NCBI RefSeq assembly: GCF_965277665.1
Contig: NZ_OZ255835.1
Span: 1,240,001-1,304,000 of the forward strand
Length of the DNA stretch: 64,000 nucleotides
Source: Lichenicoccus sp965277665
GTDB lineage: Bacteria > Pseudomonadota > Alphaproteobacteria > Acetobacterales > Acetobacteraceae
Direction: 5' to 3'
Position numbers and translations under genes: made by a program. Under the pieces are notes generated by a model. The model was given only the letters and a program-made list of their open reading frames with translations. It had not been told where the DNA came from and made no database searches. This document shows, one piece after another, positions 35,036 to 44,209 of the stretch (its first letter is position 1; each line of letters begins with the position of its first letter).

Positions 35036-36337
35036 ATGTCCGGAAATTACCGTTTCGTCGTGGCCGCGCTGCTGTTCGGCGCCGGCATCATCAACTACGC
35101 CGATCGTGCCGCGCTGGGCGTGGCGGCACCCCTGATCAGCAAGGATCTGGCACTCTCGCCATCGTCGCTCGGCGTTGTCTTCAGCACATTCTTCATCGGG
35201 TACGCCATCTTCGCCTTTGTCGGCGGCCAGCTCGCCGACCGCTACGGGCCGCGGCGGGTCTATATCTGGGCGGCGACCGGCTGGTCCCTGCTCAGCGCCC
35301 TGACGGGTGCTGCGACCGGCTTCGTCTCGCTGCTCGTGGTGCGCGCCCTGTTCGGCTTTGCCGAGGGCCCGATGAACTCGACCACCAATCGCACCATCAC
35401 CAACTGGTTTCCGCGTGAAGAGACCGCGCGCACGATCGGCTTCACGTTCTCCGGCCAGACCGTCGGCAGTGCGATCGCGGCGCCGGTTGTCGGCCTGCTC
35501 ATGCTCGCCTCCAGCTGGCGCGTGGCCTTCCTGCTGACCGGGCTGGCGGGCCTGCTCTGGGTGCTGGCATGGCGCTTCCTGGTCACCGACCTCCCGCAGC
35601 AGAACGCGCGCGTCGGACGCGAAGAGGTCGCGATGGTGGCGGCGAGCCGCGCGGTGCCGGTGGTGCCGCCGTCCGACCGTGCCCTGCCGCTCGGCCGCTA
35701 TCTGCTTCGCGCCAGCACGCTCTCGCTCGGCCTGGGCATGTTCGCGGTCAACTACACGCTCTACATCTTTCTCTCCTGGCTGCCGAGCTATCTCACCGGC
35801 GCGCTTCACCTGAACCTGAAACAGATGTCCTTCGTCGCCGCGATTCCGTGGGCGTGCGGTTTCGTTGGTTATGTGGGGGGCGGCATCGTCGCCGACGCGC
35901 TCTATCGTCGCTCGTCGGACCGACTGCTCGCGCGCAAGCTCACCACGATCGTTCCCTTGGCGCTCGCGGCCGTGGCGCTGATCGCGGTGAACGCGGCGCA
36001 CGGCGCCGCCGTCGCGGTGACGCTCATTGCAGCCGCGGTCATGCTGCTGACCAGTTCGGTGCAGTCGTGCTGGGCAACGATCCACGAGCTGGTCCCCGAG
36101 ACCCGGGTCGGCGCGGTCAGCGGCTTCATCCATCTTCTGAGCAACATCTCCGGGATCATCGGGCCGATCGTCACTGGTTTTGCGGTGCAGTATCTCGGCG
36201 GCTACAACAGCGCCTTCGTGATTGCCTCGATGCTGGCGCTGGCGGGAGTGGTGGCGATGAGCGTCTTCGTTCGCCGTCCGGCCGGCCCGGGTACTCAGGC
36301 GCCCTTGCGAAAGCGCGTCTCGACGGCGCGCAGATAG
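35036..36337 (+). CDS. MFS transporter, ACS-like
   Basis: Third major facilitator of the island (433 aa from the ATG at 35036; a GTG at 35006 overlapping the previous stop is the alternative). INYADRAALGVAAPLI, DRYGPRRVYIWAATGWS and FAEGPMNSTTNRTITNWF are family motifs. It ends the plus-strand operon 30301-36337. Its last 43 bases overlap the 3' end of the convergent GntR gene. Confidence 0.9.
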   Translation: MSGNYRFVVAALLFGAGIINYADRAALGVAAPLISKDLALSPSSLGVVFSTFFIGYAIFAFVGGQLADRYGPRRVYIWAATGWSLLSALTGAATGFVSLLVVRALFGFAEGPMNSTTNRTITNWFPREETARTIGFTFSGQTVGSAIAAPVVGLLMLASSWRVAFLLTGLAGLLWVLAWRFLVTDLPQQNARVGREEVAMVAASRAVPVVPPSDRALPLGRYLLRASTLSLGLGMFAVNYTLYIFLSWLPSYLTGALHLNLKQMSFVAAIPWACGFVGYVGGGIVADALYRRSSDRLLARKLTTIVPLALAAVALIAVNAAHGAAVAVTLIAAAVMLLTSSVQSCWATIHELVPETRVGAVSGFIHLLSNISGIIGPIVTGFAVQYLGGYNSAFVIASMLALAGVVAMSVFVRRPAGPGTQAPLRKRVSTARR

Positions 36338-36993
36338 GCCTCCCGGGAGGGAGCCAGATGGTTCCGGCAGAGCGTCACCAGCTCTTCCCGGTCGCCACGC
36401 TCCAGCGCCCGGATCATCTCCTCGTGCTCATCACGCGCCCGCAGCAGATGGGTGCGGCTCGTCGCCGAATAGAAACGGGCGCCATGCACCTTCTGGGCCG
36501 CGCTGCGAATAAGGCTCGAGAGGTAGGGATTCTCGCAGGCGCAGAACAGCCGGTCGTGGAAGGCCAGGTTGGCGCGGAAGGCGCTGCGCGGATCATGCGC
36601 CGCGACGGCGCCCGTATGGTCCGCCTGGATGGCTTGGAGTGCCTCGAGCAGGAGGCGGTCGGCCGGGAGCCTGATCTGCTCGGCGGCGAGCGTCTCAAGC
36701 GCTTCGCGGACCGAATAGATCTGCCGCACCGCGTCGGGCTCCAGCATGACCACGGCGGCGCCCTTGTTCGGAACACGCTGCACCAGTCCCATTCGCTCCA
36801 GCTCGGACAGCACCTCGCGGACGACGTGCTTCTTGCATGCGAACTGCGCCGTCAGCCGGTCCTCGAGCAGCCGCTCTCGCGGCATCAGCCATCCGAGCAC
36901 GATCTGTTCCTCAAGAGCGCCGACGATCTCCTGCACGCGCGCGGACGCGGGCTCCCGGGCCGGAAGCACTGCCGTGTCCTCGCCGGTGTTCAT
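36295..36993 (-). CDS. GntR-family regulator, FCD subclass (second)
   Basis: 232-aa regulator from an ATG that overlaps the stop of the upstream dehydratase gene (ATGA); a start five codons earlier is less economical. The winged helix is present but atypical (LLEDRLTAQFACKKHVVREVLSELERMGLVQRVPNKGAAV), with Cys-Lys-Lys where most members have Ser-Arg-Thr/Pro. FCD metal ligands are in FRANLAFHDRLF and RARDEHEEMIRAL. Co-transcription with the dehydratase suggests autoregulation, probably through the palindrome at 38777. Confidence 0.9.
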   Translation of the reverse strand: MNTGEDTAVLPAREPASARVQEIVGALEEQIVLGWLMPRERLLEDRLTAQFACKKHVVREVLSELERMGLVQRVPNKGAAVVMLEPDAVRQIYSVREALETLAAEQIRLPADRLLLEALQAIQADHTGAVAAHDPRSAFRANLAFHDRLFCACENPYLSSLIRSAAQKVHGARFYSATSRTHLLRARDEHEEMIRALERGDREELVTLCRNHLAPSREAYLRAVETRFRKGA

Positions 36994-38735
36994 CCCGGGT
37001 TCGGCCACGCGGGAGCGGCGGTTTTCGCCGGCGGCACGAACGATGAGAAATCGCAGCCGCCATCCGCCTGCAGCACCTCGTTGTCCCAGAGGCGCCGATA
37101 GCCGCGGGCGACCTCAGGAGATCCGCTGGGAGCCGCGAGATCCCGCCGGCGTGCGGCAAGCGTGGCGTCGTCCAGCAGCACGTCGATGCGTCGTCCCTCG
37201 GTATCGAGACGGATCGTGTCGCCGGTGCGGACGAGCGACAGCGGTCCACCGACGGCTGCCTCCGGCGAGATATGCAGGACGATCGTACCGAAGGCGGTCC
37301 CGCTCATGCGGGCGTCCGAGATCCGCACCATGTCCTTGACGCCCTCGCGCATGAGCTTCTTCGGGATCGGCAGGTAGCCAGCTTCCGGCATGCCCGGCGC
37401 GCCGCGGGGACCGGCGTTCTGCAGAACCAGAACCGTATCCGGCGTCACCGCCAGGGCCTCGTCGTCGATGCGCGCGGCGAGATCGGCGAGGTCGGCGAAC
37501 ACCAGCGCCGGACCGGTATGCTGGAGCAGCGCCTGGTCGGCCGCGCATTGCTTGATGAGGGCGCCGTCCGGCGCGAGGTTGCCGCGCAGCACCACCATCG
37601 CGCCGGACGCATAGATCGGCTCCGCGAGCGGCCGCACCACGGACTGCTCGAACGGCGCATCGCCGTCATCCAGCTCGGCGCCCAGTGTGCGGCCGGTGAC
37701 GGTCAGGCAATCAAGCGACAGCATCGGCCGCAGAGCGCGCAGGATCGGTAGCAAGCCGCCGGCCCGGTGCAGGTCCTCCATGTAGCCCTGCCCGGTCGGC
37801 TTGAGATCGACCAGCACCGGCGTCTCGCGGCCCAGCCGGTCGAAGCCGTCGAGCTCGACCCGTATTCCCGCGCGCCCGGCGATCGCGGTCAGGTGGATCA
37901 GCGCATTGGTCGAGCCGCCGACCGCCAGCATGGTCCGCAGCGCGTTGGTGACCGAAGCGGGCGTCACGATCCGGTCCGGGGTGAGCCGCTCGGCGGCAAG
38001 CGCCACGGCGCGTGTCCCGGTCTGCTCGGCGTGTCGCCGGCGCGCGGCGAGGACGGCCGGGATCGCCGCACCCCCCGGCAGCATCATGCCCAGCGCCTCG
38101 GCAGCGAGCGCCATCGTGCTGGCCGTCCCCATCACCGAGCACGTGCCGACCGTCGGCGCGAGCTCGTCGTTCACGGCGGCGATCGCTGCCGCGTCGATCG
38201 CACCGCCTCGATACTGTGCCCAGAACCGCCGGCAGTCGGTGCACGCGCCGAGCCGCTCGCCGCGCCAGCTGCCGGCGAGCATCGGGCCGGTCACCAGCAG
38301 GATCGCCGGCACATTGGCGCTGATCGCCCCCATGAGCAGCGCCGGCACCGTCTTGTCGCAGCCGCCGATTAGCACGACGGCGTCCATCGGCTGCGCCCGG
38401 ATCATCTCCTCGGTGTCGATCGCCATCAGGTTGCGCAAGTACATGCTGGTCGGAGAGGCGAAGCTCTCCTGGATGGAGATGACCGGGAACGCGACCGGGA
38501 TGCCGCCGCTCAGCATCACCCCGCGGCTCACCGCCTCGACCAGGTCGGGCACGTTCTGGTGGCAGGCATTGAAGCCGGACCGCGTATCCACGATGCCGAT
38601 CACCGGCCGGTCGAGCGCGTCGTCGGTGTAGCCGAGCGCCTTGATGAAGGCCTTGCGCAGGAATACGGAGAATTCGGCGTCGCCGTACTGGGCGAGGCTG
38701 CGCCGCATGCCGGTCGGTTCGGAAGAGTTGCTCAT
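36990..38735 (-). CDS. IlvD/Edd-family dehydratase (sugar-acid type)
   Basis: 581-aa iron-sulfur dehydratase. Cluster-binding Cys residues are in GGCDKTVPA, GACTDCRRFW and GTCSVMGTAST; the C-terminal DARMSGTAFGTIVLHISPEAAVGG is the conserved Mg/substrate region. Members convert dihydroxy acids or aldonates to 2-keto-3-deoxy acids. The neighbouring sugar-acid genes, two dehydrogenases and a DapA-type aldolase favour an aldonate rather than the branched-chain amino-acid role. The start is the ATG at 38733-38735. Confidence 0.9.
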   Translation of the reverse strand: MSNSSEPTGMRRSLAQYGDAEFSVFLRKAFIKALGYTDDALDRPVIGIVDTRSGFNACHQNVPDLVEAVSRGVMLSGGIPVAFPVISIQESFASPTSMYLRNLMAIDTEEMIRAQPMDAVVLIGGCDKTVPALLMGAISANVPAILLVTGPMLAGSWRGERLGACTDCRRFWAQYRGGAIDAAAIAAVNDELAPTVGTCSVMGTASTMALAAEALGMMLPGGAAIPAVLAARRRHAEQTGTRAVALAAERLTPDRIVTPASVTNALRTMLAVGGSTNALIHLTAIAGRAGIRVELDGFDRLGRETPVLVDLKPTGQGYMEDLHRAGGLLPILRALRPMLSLDCLTVTGRTLGAELDDGDAPFEQSVVRPLAEPIYASGAMVVLRGNLAPDGALIKQCAADQALLQHTGPALVFADLADLAARIDDEALAVTPDTVLVLQNAGPRGAPGMPEAGYLPIPKKLMREGVKDMVRISDARMSGTAFGTIVLHISPEAAVGGPLSLVRTGDTIRLDTEGRRIDVLLDDATLAARRRDLAAPSGSPEVARGYRRLWDNEVLQADGGCDFSSFVPPAKTAAPAWPNPG

Positions 38736-38776
38736 GGCCCACCTGCTGCCTGTCCCGGTAGAGGATAACGCGAGCC

Positions 38777-38792
38777 GGATTGTTGACAATCC
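38777..38792. promoter_or_regulatory. Perfect palindrome GGATTGTTGACAATCC, candidate GntR operator
   Basis: Seven-base arms GGATTGT and ACAATCC around a TG spacer. The core ATTGTnnACAAT resembles known operators of FCD-type GntR regulators. It lies between the divergent dehydratase and MFS genes and overlaps a TTGACA (38783-38788), so binding would block transcription. The likely binder is the GntR protein encoded at 36295-36993. Confidence 0.65.
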
Positions 38793-38908
38793 TGTCGACG
38801 CCGCTGAACATCGACTGACCGCACAAGCTGGGACCGCATGGGTCCGATGGGAATGCGGCAAATTGCTCGTTCGGCCATGACGTCGGACGCCCGCAGGGGA
38901 GCCCGCTG

Positions 38909-40192
38909 ATGCGTCCGTTCGAAGGCGGGACCGCAGCGCTCTACGACCGGGTCGCGCTTAGGCTGATGCCGATCCTGTTCGCGAGCTACATCGTCGCATA
39001 TCTCGACCGCGTGAATGTCGGCTTCGCCAAGCTGCAGATGCTGGCCGACCTCCGGATCAGCGACGCCGCCTACGGCCTCGGTTCGGGCATCTTCTTCATC
39101 GGCTACTTCCTCTTCGAGGTGCCGAGCAATCTCGTGCTCAGCCGCGTCGGCGCCCGCCGCTGGATCGCCCGCATCCTGATCACCTGGGGCGTCATCTCGG
39201 CTGCAACTGCGCTCGTCCGCACCCCGGTCGAGTTCTACTGCGTGCGCTTCGCGCTTGGCGTCGCCGAGGCCGGATTCTTTCCCGGCATGATCCTCTACCT
39301 GACGTTGTGGTTCCCGTCCTGGCGGCGCGCGAAGATGGTCGCGGTGCTGATGGCAGGCAATCCGGTCTCCGGCATCATCGGCGGACCTCTCTCGGGCGGG
39401 ATCATGCGTTGGCTCGGTGGCGCCTGGCACATCGCGGGCTGGCAGTGGCTGTTCGTGATCGAGGCGCTCCCGGCGATCCTGCTCGGCGGTGTCGTCTGGC
39501 TGTTCCTGCAGGACAGGATCGCGGACGCGACCTGGCTGAGTGCACCCGAAAAGGCGCAGCTCGCATCGGCGCTTGCTGCGGAATCGCGCACCAAGACCAC
39601 CATGGCGCTGCGATCGGTCATCGGCAGCGGGCGTGTCTGGCTGTGCTGCGCGATCCTGTTCGGGATCGTGATGGGATCGTACGCAATCGGCTTCTGGCAG
39701 CCGACGATCATCCGGCAGACCGGCGTGCGCAACCCGTTCACCATCGGCCTGCTCACTACCCTGCCCTACTCGCTGGCGCTGGTGTGCATGATCGCGACCG
39801 GCCACCACGCCGACCGGACGCGCGAGCGGCGCTGGCATGTCGCAGCACCCGTGCTCCTCGCAGCAACCGGATTCGTGCTCTGCACGCAAGCGGGTGCCAG
39901 CACCACACTCGCGATGGCCGGCCTGGTGCTGGCGGTGATCGGCGTCGTCACCGCGCTGCCGATGTTCTGGGCGCTGCCGACGTCGTTCCTCGGCGGCACG
40001 GCTGCTGCCGCCGGGATCGCGCTGATCAACTGCACCGGCAATCTCGCCGGCTTTGTCAGCCCGACCATCATCGGGTACCTCAGGACGCAGACCGGCACGC
40101 TCGGCTCCGGGCTGGTCCTGGTGGCGGCCTGTCTCGTCGCGTCCGCGTTGCTGATCCTGTTCGCGGTGCCGGCGCGGCTCGTCGACCGCTGA
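38909..40192 (+). CDS. MFS transporter, ACS (tartrate/phthalate-like)
   Basis: Fourth major facilitator, 427 aa. AYLDRVNVGFAKLQM in helix 1 and YFLFEVPSNLVLSRVGARRWIARI are hallmark motifs of the ACS family transporters for tartrate, glucarate and other carboxylates. It is divergent from the dehydratase gene and begins the operon 38909-42150 with a 2-hydroxyacid dehydrogenase and an aldolase. Confidence 0.92.
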   Translation: MRPFEGGTAALYDRVALRLMPILFASYIVAYLDRVNVGFAKLQMLADLRISDAAYGLGSGIFFIGYFLFEVPSNLVLSRVGARRWIARILITWGVISAATALVRTPVEFYCVRFALGVAEAGFFPGMILYLTLWFPSWRRAKMVAVLMAGNPVSGIIGGPLSGGIMRWLGGAWHIAGWQWLFVIEALPAILLGGVVWLFLQDRIADATWLSAPEKAQLASALAAESRTKTTMALRSVIGSGRVWLCCAILFGIVMGSYAIGFWQPTIIRQTGVRNPFTIGLLTTLPYSLALVCMIATGHHADRTRERRWHVAAPVLLAATGFVLCTQAGASTTLAMAGLVLAVIGVVTALPMFWALPTSFLGGTAAAAGIALINCTGNLAGFVSPTIIGYLRTQTGTLGSGLVLVAACLVASALLILFAVPARLVDR

Positions 40193-40223
40193 AAGATTTG
40201 CGAGAAAACGAAGGGTGATCGGG

Positions 40224-41198
40224 ATGAGCGAGCAGGTCAGGGTGCTGACACTGGGCGACATGGGCGCTCACGAGCAGGCGGCGTTGCGTGCCCGCTTCGA
40301 CCTCGTCGCAGCCGCCGATGCGGCCGCGGTCGGCCGCGACGACACCGTGCGCGGCATCGTCACGCGCGGTCGCACGCGGATCGATGCCGCCCTGATGGAC
40401 CGCCTGCCCGGCCTCGAGACGATCGCGACGATCTCGGTCGGCTACGACTCGATCGACGTCGGGGAGACAGTCCGGCGTGGCATCGTCGTCAGCCACACGC
40501 CGGACGTGCTCAATGACGAGATGGCCGACTTCACGGTCGGGCTGCTGCTCGCGACGCTGCGCCGACTGCCGGCCGCCGAGCGCCACCTGCGCGCGGGGCG
40601 CTGGCGCAACGGGGCGGAATTTCCGTACTCGCCGTCGCTGCGCGGCCGGACGATCGGGATCGCCGGCTTGGGCCGCATCGGCGGTGTGATCGCCCGCCGG
40701 CTCGAGGCCTTTGACGTGCCGATCGCCTATTTCGCCCGCAGCCCGCGTGCTGCCTCGCCGCATGCCTATCACGACAGCCTGCTGTCGCTGGCGACCGCCT
40801 GCGACACGTTGATCGTCGTGTTGCCGGGAGGGGCTGCAACGCGCCACGCGATCAATGCCGACATCCTCGCAGCACTCGGACCGGACGGGGTGCTGATCAA
40901 CGTCGCCCGCGGCTCGGTCGTCGACGAGCCGGCGCTGATCGCGGCGCTGCAACGCGGCGACATCCTGGGCGCCGGTCTCGACGTCTTTGCCGACGAGCCG
41001 CGCGTGCCGGATGCGCTGCTCGCCCTGGAGCAGGTCGTGCTGCTGCCGCATGTGGGCACCGCCACGCACCATACGCGCGGCCGCATGGGCCAGCTCGCCA
41101 TCGACAACGTCATCGCCTGGTTCGACGGCCGCGATGTCCTGACGCCGATCCCGGAATGCGCGGGCCTCCCCAGCCGGCGTCCGCCGGCCCGACCCTGA
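40224..41198 (+). CDS. D-2-hydroxyacid dehydrogenase (glyoxylate/hydroxypyruvate type)
   Basis: NAD(P)-dependent reductase of 324 aa from the ATG at 40224. TISVGYDSIDV, the Rossmann motif GIAGLGRIGG, NVARGSVVDE (catalytic Arg), FADEPRVP (Glu) and LLPHVGTAT (His) form the complete active-site set. It likely reduces glyoxylate or hydroxypyruvate released by the neighbouring aldolase. Confidence 0.9.
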   Translation: MSEQVRVLTLGDMGAHEQAALRARFDLVAAADAAAVGRDDTVRGIVTRGRTRIDAALMDRLPGLETIATISVGYDSIDVGETVRRGIVVSHTPDVLNDEMADFTVGLLLATLRRLPAAERHLRAGRWRNGAEFPYSPSLRGRTIGIAGLGRIGGVIARRLEAFDVPIAYFARSPRAASPHAYHDSLLSLATACDTLIVVLPGGAATRHAINADILAALGPDGVLINVARGSVVDEPALIAALQRGDILGAGLDVFADEPRVPDALLALEQVVLLPHVGTATHHTRGRMGQLAIDNVIAWFDGRDVLTPIPECAGLPSRRPPARP

Positions 41199-41220
41199 AC
41201 CTTTAGCGCGAGGACAGACG

Positions 41221-42150
41221 ATGCCGCTCGACCACACCGCCCGCGGGGTCTTTCCGATCGCGCCGACGCCGTTCGACACGGACGGCCGGATCGACTTCGC
41301 CTCGATCGAGCGGTTGACCGCCTTCTACCGAGAGATCGGCAGCGACGGGATGACGGTGCTCGGCGTGCTCGGGGAGGCGCCGAAGCTCGACGGCGTCGAG
41401 GCGCTCGACGTGGCGCGCTGCTTCATCCGGGCTGCCGGTGCGCTGCCCGTCATCGTCGGCGTGTCAGCGCCGGGGTTCGCTGCCATGCGCGGCCTGGCGC
41501 TTGCGTCGATGGAGGCGGGCGCCGCCGGCGTGATGATCGCGCCGCCGAACACGCTGCGGACGGACGACCAGATCGCTTCCTACTATCGAGGGGCCGCGGA
41601 CGCGATCGGGCCTGGCGTGCCGTGGGTGATCCAGGACTACCCTCTGAACTTCTCGGTGGTGATGTCGCCGGGGGTGATCCGCCGCATCGTCGACGAGAAC
41701 GGGTCCTGCGTGATGCTGAAGCACGAGGACTGGCCGGGCCTCGAGAAGATCAGCGCGCTCCGGGCGGCGGAGCAGGTCGGTACTGGCCGGCCGATCTCGA
41801 TCCTGTGCGGCAATGGCGGCCTGTTCCTCGATTTCGAGACCGAGCGCGGCGCCGATGGCGCGATGACCGGCTACGCCTTTCCCGACATGCTGGTCGACTT
41901 GGTCAGCTTGCAGTCGGACGGACGACGCGACGACGCACACGACCTGTTCGACGCCCACCTGCCGCTGCTGCGCTACGAGCAGCAGCCGGGCGTGGGGCTC
42001 GCGGTGCGGAAATACGTGATGGCGCGGCGCGGCCTGATCGCCTCCGACACGCAGCGCAACCCGGCGGCGCGGCTCACCCCGACCGCCCGCGCCGAGATTG
42101 ACTATCTGCTCGCACGGCTCTCGACACGGGATGCGCGGGCAGGCTGCTGA
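41221..42150 (+). CDS. DapA/KDG-aldolase family lyase
   Basis: 309-aa TIM-barrel aldolase of the dihydrodipicolinate synthase superfamily. The Schiff-base Lys is in SCVMLKHEDW and the proton-relay Tyr in WVIQDYPLN. The GEAPKL motif after LGVLG replaces the usual TGE motif, pointing away from lysine synthesis. In the context of an aldonate dehydratase and a hydroxyacid dehydrogenase, cleavage of a 2-keto-3-deoxy acid is the likely role (inference). Confidence 0.88.
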   Translation: MPLDHTARGVFPIAPTPFDTDGRIDFASIERLTAFYREIGSDGMTVLGVLGEAPKLDGVEALDVARCFIRAAGALPVIVGVSAPGFAAMRGLALASMEAGAAGVMIAPPNTLRTDDQIASYYRGAADAIGPGVPWVIQDYPLNFSVVMSPGVIRRIVDENGSCVMLKHEDWPGLEKISALRAAEQVGTGRPISILCGNGGLFLDFETERGADGAMTGYAFPDMLVDLVSLQSDGRRDDAHDLFDAHLPLLRYEQQPGVGLAVRKYVMARRGLIASDTQRNPAARLTPTARAEIDYLLARLSTRDARAGC

Positions 42151-42168
42151 GCGGACGCGGCGTCAGCC

Positions 42169-42870
42169 CTACGGCGCAAGCGCTTCCAGCCCCGCCTCCG
42201 CGTAGGCCTGTCGCGTCTGCGGGTCGTCGAGCAGTGCCAGGAAGCGCCGCGCCGCCTCGTCATGCGCCGTGCCGGCCAGGAGCGCGCCCGAGAACGTCGC
42301 GGCGGTTCCGAGCGGCCCGGGCAGGCTGCCGACGATCTCGACGCCTGGCACCGCCATGAGCTCGCTGATCTGCTGCACCGCGATGTCGGCCTCCCCCGCA
42401 TTCAGTCGTTCGGCGGTGAAGCCGGCCGGGATGATCGTCGCCCGCGCGTTGATCTCCGCGGCAATCCCGAGCCGCTCGATCGCGGCCGCAAAATGGATGC
42501 CGCTCGCGCCACCCCGCGAATAGCTGACCGAGCGGGCGGCGAGCAGTGTCTGCACGGCCGCCTCGAGCGTGTCGATCTCGGGATGCACCGCGCCGCGCGG
42601 CACCGCGATCCCGATGCGCGAGCGCACCAGGTCGATCCGGCTCGACGGGTCGATCGTGCCGTTCCCGGCCAGCCGGTCCATGGCTTCGGCGGTCACGACC
42701 AGCAGGTCCGCGCGCTCGCCCGCTTCGAGCTTCTTCAGCAGCACGCTGGTCGGCGCCCAGTCCATCTCGACCTGCAGGCCTGCGCCGGCGAGGCGCGGCA
42801 GCACCACCTCGTCGACGGGGCGACGGAGCACGAGCGCCAGCATCGCCCGGATCACGCCGACCTCACGCAC
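42169..42870 (-). CDS. ModA-like substrate-binding protein lacking a signal peptide
   Basis: 233-aa protein of the periplasmic-binding fold, similar to molybdate-binding-protein-like SBPs (APTSVLLKKLEAGERADLLVVTAEAMDRL, SYSRGGASGIHFAAAIERLGI). It starts at a GTG overlapping the stop of the upstream FMN oxidase gene and has no signal peptide, so it should be cytoplasmic. No ABC permease or ATPase is adjacent. It converges on the aldolase gene. The function is unknown. Confidence 0.8.
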   Translation of the reverse strand: MREVGVIRAMLALVLRRPVDEVVLPRLAGAGLQVEMDWAPTSVLLKKLEAGERADLLVVTAEAMDRLAGNGTIDPSSRIDLVRSRIGIAVPRGAVHPEIDTLEAAVQTLLAARSVSYSRGGASGIHFAAAIERLGIAAEINARATIIPAGFTAERLNAGEADIAVQQISELMAVPGVEIVGSLPGPLGTAATFSGALLAGTAHDEAARRFLALLDDPQTRQAYAEAGLEALAP

Positions 42871-44122
42871 GACGCACGAAGTCCGGCGTCAGCTCGTCGA
42901 GCCGGTTCACCCCGAGCAGCGCCATGTCGCGATGGATCTCGTCCTTCAGGATGGTCATCGCGTGCAGCACGCCGGGCACGCCGCCGATCGCCGCCGCGAA
43001 CATCAGGGGGCGTCCGACCAGCACGAAGTCGGCGCCGAGTGCCAGCGCCTTCAGCACGTCGGTGCCACGCCGGATGCCGCTATCGACGATGACCTTCATC
43101 GCCCGCTTCTCAGTCCCGAGTTCGGCCAGCACGTCGAGCGGCGCCGGCGCATAGTCGAGCTGCCGTCCACCGTGGCTCGAGAGGATGATCCCGTCCGCGC
43201 CGCATTCGCGCGCGCGAACCGCGTCCTCGACGGTGAGCAGGCCCTTGACCAGCAGGTTGCCATCCCAGCGTCGGCGGATCGCCTCGAGATGACGCCACGA
43301 CAGCCTGTCGCGTGCGGTCGTGTTGCGCAGCGCCCGCGACATCATCGGCGGCCCGCGTTCCGCCTCGGTGTTCTCGAAATGCGGCGCGCCGTGCCGCAGG
43401 TAGGTGCGTGCGACGACGCCGAGCAGCCAGCGTGGGTGCAGCGCGCTTTGCACCGCGACCTTCGGCGTCACGCGGATCGGCATGCTGAAGCCGCTGCGGA
43501 TGTTGTGCTCGCGATTGCCCAACACGGGCGTGTCCGCGGTCACCACGAGTGTCCGGTAGCCGGCCCCCTGCACGCGATCGACCAGCCGGTCGATGCGGAG
43601 CTGGTCGCCTGCCAGGTAGGCCTGGAACCACGCGTCCGGATTGCGCGCGATCACGTCCTCGAGGCTGATCAGCGCCGATGCGCTCAGGATCATCGGGACG
43701 CCCATGCGCGCGGCGGCTTCGGCGAGAACGAGATCCCCGCGATACGCCACGAAGGCGGCACCGCCGAGGGGGGGCACCCCGAACGGCGCGCGATAGGTGC
43801 TGCCGAACAGCGTGACCGACTGGTTGCGCGCCGCCGTGTCGACCATCATCCGCGGACGGAAGCGGTAGTGCTCGTAGGCGCCCGAGGCCGCGCGCATGGC
43901 GGCTCCGGTCTCCACGCCACCGGCGACGTACTGGAAGATCATGGGCGGGAGGTGGCGCCGCGCGTGGCGCTCGAAGTCGTCGAGGGCAAGCAGGTCACGA
44001 AACCGGAACGGCGTTGCCTCGGCGCTGCGCTTCACGCTGGTCCTGAAACTCTCGGACGACGTGATGCCCGGGGCTGCGCCATCTTGTGTGGTAGCGGCGC
44101 CGTCTTGTGTGGTGGCCGACAT
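42863..44122 (-). CDS. FMN-dependent alpha-hydroxy acid oxidase (LldD family)
   Basis: 419-aa enzyme oxidising L-2-hydroxy acids (lactate, glycolate or mandelate type). The start ATG at 44120-44122 has AAGGAG six bases upstream. Active-site motifs: MIFQYVAGGVE near the N-terminus, TADTPVLGNRE and GIILSSHGGRQLDY with catalytic His and Arg, followed by DSGIRRGTDVLKALALGAD. The first residues contain a 21-bp tandem duplication (TTQDGAA-TTQDGAA). The terminal RA codons overlap the start of the SBP-like gene. Confidence 0.9.
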   Translation of the reverse strand: MSATTQDGAATTQDGAAPGITSSESFRTSVKRSAEATPFRFRDLLALDDFERHARRHLPPMIFQYVAGGVETGAAMRAASGAYEHYRFRPRMMVDTAARNQSVTLFGSTYRAPFGVPPLGGAAFVAYRGDLVLAEAAARMGVPMILSASALISLEDVIARNPDAWFQAYLAGDQLRIDRLVDRVQGAGYRTLVVTADTPVLGNREHNIRSGFSMPIRVTPKVAVQSALHPRWLLGVVARTYLRHGAPHFENTEAERGPPMMSRALRNTTARDRLSWRHLEAIRRRWDGNLLVKGLLTVEDAVRARECGADGIILSSHGGRQLDYAPAPLDVLAELGTEKRAMKVIVDSGIRRGTDVLKALALGADFVLVGRPLMFAAAIGGVPGVLHAMTILKDEIHRDMALLGVNRLDELTPDFVRRA

Positions 44123-44209
44123 GATGCTCCTTGTCGTGGGCGGAAACCGCGCGCCCTGGATAAACGCGTCGCGACGGTTAGTTTTCCCGCACCAGTGGAA
44201 GGATCGCGC

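Noticed and set aside
36990..38735. Assignment as ilvD of branched-chain amino-acid synthesis
   Set aside because: No ilv or leu genes nearby, and a sugar-acid context with a coupled GntR regulator fits an aldonate dehydratase better.
42569..44209. Long plus-strand frame upstream of the racemase-like gene
   Set aside because: Only the part from 44210 encodes the racemase fold. The rest is antisense to the SBP-like and FMN oxidase genes.
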